A program made the translations under genes and the position numbers. DNA of 64,000 nt. Source: Tolypothrix campylonemoides VB511288. Its GTDB lineage: Bacteria; Cyanobacteriota; Cyanobacteriia; Cyanobacteriales; Nostocaceae. This document shows, one piece after another, positions 45,553 through 51,761 of this stretch (position 1 is its first letter; each line of letters starts with the position of its first letter). The notes beneath the pieces were generated by a model. That model was not told the DNA's origin and did no database searches. It saw only the letters and a program-made list of their open reading frames with translations. Location of the stretch: positions 769,691-833,690 of the forward strand of contig JXCB02000027.1 of NCBI GenBank assembly GCA_000828075.3, in the 5' to 3' direction.

Positions 45553-45644
45553 TCTGACTTTATTCATTTAACCGAATAGTTTTTACATAATTGCTTTATG
45601 AAATGCAATTTTCGGTCAACAATTCCCTCATTGAAGATTACCAT

Positions 45645-46394
45645 TCAACCCACCTTCGCGGCAGCATCTACACCATCGCTGACAAGACGACCATCTTCCA
45701 TATACACGATGCGATCAGCTATATCAAGAATACGGTTATCATGAGTCACCAGCAAAATTGTGCAGCCTTGTTCTTTCGCTAACTTCTGCATCAATTCCAC
45801 AACATCACGCCCGGATTTTTTATCGAGTGCAGCAGTGGGTTCGTCTGCTAGGACTATCTTTGGTTGACTAATCAGGGCGCGGGCGATCGCCACCCGTTGC
45901 TTTTGTCCACCTGATAAATTGTCTGGGTAGTAATTTGCACGGTTTCCCAAACCAACACTCTCCAACATCGTAACTGCTTTTGCATCCATGTCCTGATCTA
46001 AAAACTCGTCATGTAACTCTAACGACATCCGGACATTTTGTTTCGCTGTCAAGAATGTCATGAGGTTATGTGCTTGGAAAATATAGCCAACTTGACGGCG
46101 AACATCCTGCAATTCCTTTTTACTCGCACGACACATTTCCTGTCCTAAAATCTTTAAACTTCCTTCTTGGGCAGAACGTAGTCCTCCCATAAGAGTCAAC
46201 AAAGTTGTTTTTCCTGAACCTGAAGGTCCAGTCATAATCACAATTTCGCCAGGGTAAATATCTAGGTTAATATCAAATAACGCTTGTTTGCGAAGCCCAC
46301 CTTCACCAAAGTAATGATTGAGGTTACTGACAGAGATGATGGGTTGAGTTGTGACTAAGTGCATGGAGTTATGAGAAGAAGTTACTTTTTTCAT
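45645..46394 (-). CDS. devA: DevA-type ABC exporter ATP-binding protein
   Basis: A 249-residue ATPase of the MacB/LolD/DevA group: Walker A TGPSGSGKTTLLTLMGGL, Q-loop VGYIFQAHNLMTFLTA, signature NLSGGQKQRVAIARAL, Walker B IVLADEPTAALD and the H-switch TLLVTHDNRI. The FQAHNLM-FLTA and GLR-A--GSLKILGQE wording is that of cyanobacterial DevA, which with DevB and DevC exports heterocyst envelope glycolipids via TolC. Its own partners in this locus are destroyed: only a devC tail (48456-48626) and a broken devB (49324-49785) remain upstream. The protein could serve another DevBC pair elsewhere. Confidence 0.9.
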   Translation of the reverse strand: MKKVTSSHNSMHLVTTQPIISVSNLNHYFGEGGLRKQALFDINLDIYPGEIVIMTGPSGSGKTTLLTLMGGLRSAQEGSLKILGQEMCRASKKELQDVRRQVGYIFQAHNLMTFLTAKQNVRMSLELHDEFLDQDMDAKAVTMLESVGLGNRANYYPDNLSGGQKQRVAIARALISQPKIVLADEPTAALDKKSGRDVVELMQKLAKEQGCTILLVTHDNRILDIADRIVYMEDGRLVSDGVDAAAKVG

Positions 46395-46430
46395 AGTTTG
46401 TTCTGTATATCAATGTTATTGACTAATTGC

Positions 46431-47261
46431 CTAGAATGTGCGTAACAATTCATCAGAAAATCTCAACCTGGCAACAAGCACAGGTGGAATTTCGGTAAAG
46501 TTAGACCAACCATAAAAGCGACTGTTAGAAGAATGATTAGATGGAAAAGCTGGTTCTTCTAAGCCATCCAACACAAACCCAGCACGGAATGCTGCACCTA
46601 ATAAGACGTGTAACGGTCGATGAAAGTACAGATGCGGTTTTGGTTGATTTTCAAGTGCTAATCCTTTTGTGGTGGAGGGTTGTAGATACCCAGACACTTT
46701 GACTGAGTATTCACTCACAAGCTGACCTTCGCAATCCTTGACTTCTGCTACCATAGTGACGTGGGTACTGTTGAAGCAAGGATGCATCACAGCAAAGACG
46801 AAGTAGCCTCCGGGTCGTAGTAACTTTGTCAGTGCCCGTAGGAGAGGGTCAATTTCTGCCATGTCCATAAGTACCATTGCGGATACAGCAGCATCAAAGG
46901 AACGTTCCCCCAGCCCAAGTAAAGCTGTGTCATCCGTAGCATCTAGAACGTGATACTCAATTGATGTTTCATGCTGTTGAGTTCTCCTGCGGGCAGAGGC
47001 AATCATCTCTTCGGCAAAATCTATTCCTACCACCTGTGCGCCCAAGCTGGCTAACCTGCGGGTTGTCAGCCCATTACCACAGCCTATGTCCAAAATCCGA
47101 GTGCCTGATTTTACCTCCAGCAGCCTTTCGATCACTGGACGAATCAGTACTTGATGAAAGTCGTTCCCGTCATCACCCATGCGGGCGTCCCAAACACTAG
47201 CGTTAGTGTTCCACGCATCACGAGTTTCATTGTTCAATGCATTTGTTGAGTCATTTGACAT
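46431..47261 (-). CDS. Class I SAM-dependent methyltransferase
   Basis: A 276-residue protein with motif I ILDIGCGNGLTTRRLASLG, the acidic motif II VVGIDFAEEMIASA, YHVLDATDD, and LLRPGGYFVFAVMHPCFN after the fourth strand. The fold is clear; the substrate is not. HPCFNSTHV and YLQPSTTKG match a group of small-molecule methyltransferases in bacteria. It starts 40 bp before the AI-2E gene end and lies 36 bp before devA, so it has been placed inside the former dev cluster. Confidence 0.9.
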   Translation of the reverse strand: MSNDSTNALNNETRDAWNTNASVWDARMGDDGNDFHQVLIRPVIERLLEVKSGTRILDIGCGNGLTTRRLASLGAQVVGIDFAEEMIASARRRTQQHETSIEYHVLDATDDTALLGLGERSFDAAVSAMVLMDMAEIDPLLRALTKLLRPGGYFVFAVMHPCFNSTHVTMVAEVKDCEGQLVSEYSVKVSGYLQPSTTKGLALENQPKPHLYFHRPLHVLLGAAFRAGFVLDGLEEPAFPSNHSSNSRFYGWSNFTEIPPVLVARLRFSDELLRTF

Positions 47262-47301
47262 TTAGGTACTCCCACAACAACTAAAACACATCGACCTATA
47301 A

Positions 47302-48372
47302 TTAACCCTGGAGTGTTGAAACCATTGGTCGCTTAAAACTAGAATTGGAACTCCGCAGAGAATCTGCTGTTTTTTTGATAAAACTAGCCGTAGGTACCGC
47401 CATAAGTAGACCCAAAACTCCTGCCAGCTTTGCTCCTATTAATAGAGAGATGAATACCCAAGCAGGGTTGAGTCCCGTCATACCTCCTATCAGTCGGGGA
47501 GCCACAACATTCTCGTTGATTTGACCGAGGACAACAGCAACTGTCAATACCTTGACTCCTAGCCAAATGTTTTGAAACGAGACTAATAAGCTGATTAATG
47601 CAATACTGAGAACTCCTCCAAACGGTATTAAGCTTGCAAACCCAATACCTAGCCCAAACAGTAGACCAAAAGGCACCTCTAGAGCCAAAAATGCAAGTAT
47701 CAAAACTCCACTGAGGATGGAAGCCGTCATTGCTTGACCTACAAAGTAGTTTTGAAAACTTTGCTTAAGGAATAACTGAATCTGCTGATTCCACTCGGGG
47801 GAAAACCAGCTAAAAATGCCATCCCAAAGGTTTCTCCCATTAAAAACCAGAAAAATTGTCAGCACGAGTGTCAAGACAAGATTTAAGGCACTATTGATAG
47901 TATCTAAAGTCACGTTAATAATTTGAGTTGTTAGATATTGCATTGCTCCAGTAAGTCTGCTGGTCAACCCAGACGTAATTCCACTGACATCAAATGGGAG
48001 CTGCTGCAACACTGTCTGCTCATCCCAAGCTTGTAGTTCTTGCTTTCCAGCTTCAATCCAAGCTGGGACGCGGTTACCAAACTCAACCAGTTGTTGAAAA
48101 ACTAAAGGACCTAGGAGTAAACCCAAAACTCCCAACACTAAGAGCGCAAAAAGCAGCACAAGCCCTATTGCCCAACCCCGCTTCACGCCTTGCTGCTCTA
48201 AAAAGACGATGGGATAGTTTAGTAAAAAAGCAACGAGGCTGGCTGTAAATACAATACTGACGATGGGCTGTAGGTACTGGCAAAGTAAGAGTATGAGCCA
48301 ACCATTTAAAAAAATGACGGGGAAAGCCAATCCTAAGTTGAGCCAACGAGGCAGTTTTTTATCACAAATCAT
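47302..48372 (-). CDS. AI-2E family transporter (PerM-like)
   Basis: A 356-residue membrane protein with seven or eight predicted helices: two at the N-terminus, an extramembrane stretch around residues 95-150 with the helix LVEFGNRVPAWIEAGKQELQ, and a C-terminal bundle containing LGQINENVVAPRLIGGMTGL-NPAWVF, the family hallmark. Family members export autoinducer-2, ions or other small molecules; no substrate can be given. It sits between the devC relic and the methyltransferase gene. Confidence 0.92.
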   Translation of the reverse strand: MICDKKLPRWLNLGLAFPVIFLNGWLILLLCQYLQPIVSIVFTASLVAFLLNYPIVFLEQQGVKRGWAIGLVLLFALLVLGVLGLLLGPLVFQQLVEFGNRVPAWIEAGKQELQAWDEQTVLQQLPFDVSGITSGLTSRLTGAMQYLTTQIINVTLDTINSALNLVLTLVLTIFLVFNGRNLWDGIFSWFSPEWNQQIQLFLKQSFQNYFVGQAMTASILSGVLILAFLALEVPFGLLFGLGIGFASLIPFGGVLSIALISLLVSFQNIWLGVKVLTVAVVLGQINENVVAPRLIGGMTGLNPAWVFISLLIGAKLAGVLGLLMAVPTASFIKKTADSLRSSNSSFKRPMVSTLQG

Positions 48373-48455
48373 ACACAGAATAAATTGTTAGCATTTGTGT
48401 GACTCTGGGCAACAAAGAGTTTGCTTTTTTTTTTAAGACAATTTGTTACCCAAAA

Positions 48456-48626
48456 CTAAAATACATCCGCACGGTCCGCAGATTGTAACTTCCGCATCGC
48501 CACTGCCCCAGAAAAGCTGCACATCACTATCGTTATAAATACAGCAATTACATGGAAAAATATCATGCCAGCACGTAGCAGTTTTGCTGCGTATTTTAAC
48601 TGGTATAGTGCGATCGCAATTTTGGC
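48456..48626 (-). pseudogene. devC relic (C-terminus of DevC-type ABC permease)
   Basis: Read on the minus strand, the bases just after an in-frame stop at 48627-48629 give IALYQLKYAAKLLRAGMIFF, then HVIAVFITIVMCSFSGAVAM and RKLQSADRADVF with a stop at 48456. The final pattern TIVMCS-SG-IA-RKLQ-ADPAD-F is the C-terminus of DevC permeases. The other roughly 330 residues are missing. Together with the devB remnant and devA it shows that a devBCA cluster once stood here. Confidence 0.82.
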
Positions 48627-48672
48627 TTAGATTCCCAACTTGTTGAAGAAGTCGGGAATTTTGTTGGTTAGG

Positions 48673-49002
48673 TTACACAGCGAGTGTTGTTTCTTCAAGT
48701 TTGCGTTGTCGCATGAGGAGAAACAAAGGCAAGCCCAAAGAAACACCAACTAACAAAGTACTGGCAACATAAAGCCACAAATTTTTCATCTTTAGCCGTG
48801 AACCTTCTCCAAATATAAAAACGAAAAGAATCAGCGCTGAAACAAACACGTCCAGACCAAAAAATGAAGACATTCGGTTAGCAAAAAGCTGTTCTAAGAC
48901 GAGGTTCACGTCTAGTCCGTGTTCTAAAAGAAAGGGAACAAATTGTGAATACGGTAAAACAGTACCTAGGATGCAAAGAATTAAGTATATAGTTTTCAGC
49001 AT
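48673..49002 (-). CDS. DUF2834 family membrane protein
   Basis: A 109-residue protein with three predicted helices (about 3-22, 48-66 and 75-97). The opening LKTIYLILCILGTVLPYSQF and the FFGLDVFVSALILFVFIF block match DUF2834, small membrane proteins of unknown role. It stands between the devC and devB relics, downstream of an operator-like palindrome (49251-49268). Confidence 0.85.
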   Translation of the reverse strand: MLKTIYLILCILGTVLPYSQFVPFLLEHGLDVNLVLEQLFANRMSSFFGLDVFVSALILFVFIFGEGSRLKMKNLWLYVASTLLVGVSLGLPLFLLMRQRKLEETTLAV

Positions 49003-49026
49003 TTTGATACCTATGCTCTAGTTAAT

Positions 49027-49218
49027 TTAAAAAAGCATGTCATTCATGAGCGATAGAATGCTTGCAAAGTCGATCCTGAAGTAAGCCATCAAAAAACGAA
49101 TTTTTTCTTTATTCCTTTTGACACCGTTTGAGTTCGTGAGTCTATAAGCTGTAATTGCCAAAGTCGCCCAAGGATAAGTTCTCCTGAGAATTCGGATTCG
49201 AGACGTTTTGCAAAGCAT
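49027..49218 (-). CDS. Small hypothetical protein behind an operator-like site
   Basis: A 63-residue basic frame from the ATG at 49218 (MLCKTSRIRILRRTYPWATL). A GAGGAG ribosome-binding site lies 9 bases upstream and the operator-like palindrome about 33 bp upstream, which is the only support. The sequence matches nothing I know and could be the remains of a longer gene or the leader of the DUF2834 transcript. Confidence 0.3.
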   Translation of the reverse strand: MLCKTSRIRILRRTYPWATLAITAYRLTNSNGVKRNKEKIRFLMAYFRIDFASILSLMNDMLF

Positions 49219-49250
49219 TTTTAGAAATCTCCTCTTTGTCACACCAACCT

Positions 49251-49268
49251 ATAACGAACATCCGTTAT
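49251..49268. promoter_or_regulatory. Operator-like palindrome, copy 2 (TetR candidate)
   Basis: ATAACGAACATCCGTTAT has ATAACG/CGTTAT arms. It matches 16 of 18 bases of the site upstream of the tetR gene (50370-50387). It lies upstream of the small frame at 49218 and the DUF2834 gene, both minus strand, so the TetR protein may control them. Confidence 0.65.
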
Positions 49269-49323
49269 ATTTTTTTTGTAAAGAAAATTTACAGTTCAAT
49301 CGCTGTTTGCACTTGCAAGTTGG

Positions 49324-49785
49324 TCAAACCTGCAACTTCTTGCTATCTTCGGGTGTGAGGCGAATTTTCACCTCGATGACTCGCTTATCCAGATTTTGCC
49401 CTGGTTGATTACTGAAAACGTTCTGTCGGTTAACTTGCAAGCCAATTAGCGAAACGGTTCCTTGCAATTCTCCGTTGAACCCTTGACCTTTGACAACTGC
49501 TTTTTGTCCGGTTTTCACTTTACTAATGTCGGATTGATAAACTTCTGCGACAGCAACCATTTGCTCAGTTTGCGCTAAGTCAAAAATACCAGAATCACTC
49601 ATTTTTTAGCCAACTTTTGTATGAATTTTGAGTATCTTTCCTGTGATTGGTGCTTTAATATCAGCTTGTTTTAAATCAGTTTGTGCGCGTTTGACAGCGG
49701 CTACAGCATTATCAACTTCCGCTTGCGCCGCTTGCACATCCACAGGACGAACTTCCGCAATTTTGTCTAGGGTGGCGTTGGCTGT
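49324..49785 (-). pseudogene. devB relic (HlyD-type membrane fusion protein)
   Basis: In one minus-strand frame the sequence reads ANATLDKIAEVRPVDVQAAQ, AEVDNAVAAVKRAQTDLKQA, IKAPITGKILKIHTKVG, then a TAA where DevB proteins have Glu (position 49606-49608), then KMSDSGIFDLAQTEQM and VAEVYQSDISKVKTGQ, VSLIGLQVNRQNVFSNQPGQ and VIEVKIRLTPEDSKKLQV. The N-terminal half is missing and the C-terminus ends early. The 5' break merges into the 3' end of the tetR gene. It is not functional as it stands. Confidence 0.88.
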
Positions 49786-50348
49786 TTTTCTAAATATGCC
49801 GTTAGCATTTTGCCTAACAAGGCACATTGTTCGGTAATAGAAACCATTTCATTATTCATAAGTCGCTCAAGGATTAAGCCATCAATCAGACTCAAAATAA
49901 ACCAAGTTAGCATTGGGTCTTGAATGCCTAAAATATCATAGATGATTTGTTCATATTGCTCCGTTGCACGTTGAAACGCATTACTCCCCTGCATTTCTTT
50001 AGAGTCTTGATGCTGACAAAAATCAACCTGTAAATAAATCCATTTAATGTAGTAATCTTCGTTTTTCGCTAAAAATTTTCCTAAAGCTTCCATCCGTTCC
50101 GCCAAAGTTTGCGTTCCTTCCAACTCAGCCTTTGCCAGGAATACATCTCGCTCACATATCTGTTCTACCAATTGCTCAAATAACGCCTGTTTACTAGGAA
50201 AATAGTGATACAATGTCCCAGTGGAAACACCTAAACTTTCCGCTATTTGGCGCATGGTAATGGCAGCATAGCCTTTCTCAGCGAATAAGTCAAAACACTT
50301 ACTGAGTAGTTCTTTGCGGTATTGGTCATGGTCAACGATCTTTGGCAT
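49767..50348 (-). CDS. TetR/AcrR family regulator
   Basis: A 193-residue repressor with an N-terminal HTH (ITMRQIAESLGVSTGTLYHY, about residues 28-48) and a helical ligand domain. The last residues (EKQPTPP) are encoded by sequence that in another frame is the start of the devB relic. The original C-terminus was therefore cut by a rearrangement, yet the protein keeps near-normal length. A palindrome at 50370-50387, just upstream of the start, is a good self-operator candidate, and a second copy sits at 49251-49268. Confidence 0.9.
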   Translation of the reverse strand: MPKIVDHDQYRKELLSKCFDLFAEKGYAAITMRQIAESLGVSTGTLYHYFPSKQALFEQLVEQICERDVFLAKAELEGTQTLAERMEALGKFLAKNEDYYIKWIYLQVDFCQHQDSKEMQGSNAFQRATEQYEQIIYDILGIQDPMLTWFILSLIDGLILERLMNNEMVSITEQCALLGKMLTAYLEKQPTPP

Positions 50349-50369
50349 CTGTCGGTTTCTTTATTTTTT

Positions 50370-50387
50370 ATATCGAACATTCGTTAT
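50370..50387. promoter_or_regulatory. Operator-like palindrome, copy 1 (TetR candidate)
   Basis: ATATCGAACATTCGTTAT lies 22 bp upstream of the tetR start codon, within its likely promoter. It shares the core CGAACAT-CGTTAT with the site at 49251-49268. TetR proteins usually bind such sites in their own promoters. Confidence 0.65.
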
Positions 50388-50491
50388 TTAAATTTTACTG
50401 TCGTTACTTCTGGGTTGTCAAGCTGCAAGAAAGATGTAAGCTAGAAGCACAAAACAGTAGTTGACCTAATATAAGCGGTGCAATCTAAGCT

Positions 50492-51277
50492 ATGCAGCAA
50501 TCCAATTCTAGCTATAACCAAGATTTACTGCGACAGCTTGTGACCCTAGCTGCAATTATCAGCGCTTTTGTCGTCAACGTCGTGTCGAACATTTTTCCGT
50601 TAAATGGACTCAATATTGGCGAAATTTCTAACACTTTGTTCAAAAATGTGCAGATTATTCCTGCTAATTACGCCTTTGCTATTTGGGGATTGATTTACCT
50701 TGGTCTTTTTGCATTAGGAACCTACCAAGTTTTGCCAAACCAGAGACATGATTCCGATTTACGTAAAATAGGGTACTCGCTGGTGATTGCTTGTTTTGCC
50801 CAAAGTATCTGGGTTTATCTGTTCCTCTCTCGGCTTTTTTCACTTTCAGTGGTAGCAATGCTGGGAATTTTGCTACCCCTAATAAGTATATATGTAAAGT
50901 TAGGGATTGGCACAAATCCTGTATCTCGTATCAAGAAGTGGTGCGTTACCATTCCTATCAGTATTTATCTAGCGTGGATTAGTGTAGCAACTATCGTTAA
51001 TGTGGCGTGTGCTTTGTATTTTGTCGGTTGGAATGGTTGGGGAATTTCTGCCCAAGTATGGACAGTGATTATGTTGCTAGTTGCAGCCGCACTTGCTACG
51101 TTGATTGCTGTTCAGCGCCAAGACATTGCTTATCCAGGAGTCACAGTTTGGGCTTTGGTAGCAGTTGCTATGAAACAGTGGGACAACCCAACACTGAGAA
51201 TCGTGTCTTTGGTATGTGCAGCTTTTATTGTGCTTATTGTTATAAAACGCTCACGTACTCAGTTTTTGAATGGTTAA
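50492..51277 (+). CDS. TspO/MBR-related tryptophan-rich membrane protein
   Basis: A 261-residue protein with about seven helices. The blocks ANYAFAIWGLIYLGLFALGT and YLAWISVATIVNVACALYFV resemble the TspO core (PP-WVF-IVW and WI-VA---N), but it is longer than the usual 160 residues and belongs to the group annotated as tryptophan-rich sensory proteins. It probably binds a hydrophobic ligand or tetrapyrrole; that is inference. It diverges from tetR, so the shared 143-bp region with the operator could regulate it too. Confidence 0.75.
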   Translation: MQQSNSSYNQDLLRQLVTLAAIISAFVVNVVSNIFPLNGLNIGEISNTLFKNVQIIPANYAFAIWGLIYLGLFALGTYQVLPNQRHDSDLRKIGYSLVIACFAQSIWVYLFLSRLFSLSVVAMLGILLPLISIYVKLGIGTNPVSRIKKWCVTIPISIYLAWISVATIVNVACALYFVGWNGWGISAQVWTVIMLLVAAALATLIAVQRQDIAYPGVTVWALVAVAMKQWDNPTLRIVSLVCAAFIVLIVIKRSRTQFLNG

Positions 51278-51761
51278 TGGGGAATTCACACAAGAATATC
51301 ATATACTTTAATAACATTGAATACTAATATAATAAAATTACTGGCGTTGCTAAATTGAGGTATGAAATTTTCTTCGTTTAATTTTCAAAACCCTTATCTT
51401 TGCGCCTAGAGCGTAGAGAGCGAGCTTAAATTCATACTTTGAATCAGCAACGCCAAATTATGAATAAAGCAGCATCAGACCCTTGAGGAGAGGCAGAAAG
51501 GCTAAGGAGTGAAATGCAAACCATGTAAGGATTTTAGAGCGATGCCCCTTGTTGCAAAAACTCTGATTTAACCCCTACTTGTGCAAGCCTATTCCTACAC
51601 AAAAGCCCTAAATAAAATCAGGACAAGGTTGCAATTTGATCTACCTTTAACTTAGTAGCAATGCCAAAGGTGCATTACCCTACCTCTTTAGTTGAAAAAC
51701 TAATGTAGCGACCAATACTTCTGTCCTTAATAAGTTATTGCAGCAGAACTAGATTTCGTGT
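51278..51761. other. Intergenic region with a 112-bp element
   Basis: Apart from the element at 51343-51454, I see only AT-rich sequence that must carry the promoter for the triple-GAF gene. Confidence 0.5.
51343..51454. mobile_element. 112-bp hairpin element (MITE-like)
   Basis: GGCGTTGCTAAATTGAGGTA at the left is mirrored by TACTTTGAATCAGCAACGCC at the right: about 27-bp imperfect terminal inverted repeats. AAATTA occurs on both flanks and may be a target duplication. A half copy lies at 35215-35290. No coding capacity. Confidence 0.75.

Noticed and set aside
49208-49408. Plus-strand frame opposite the devB relic end
   Set aside because: It overlaps the devB relic and the operator-like site; the devB reading is clearly the ancestral one.
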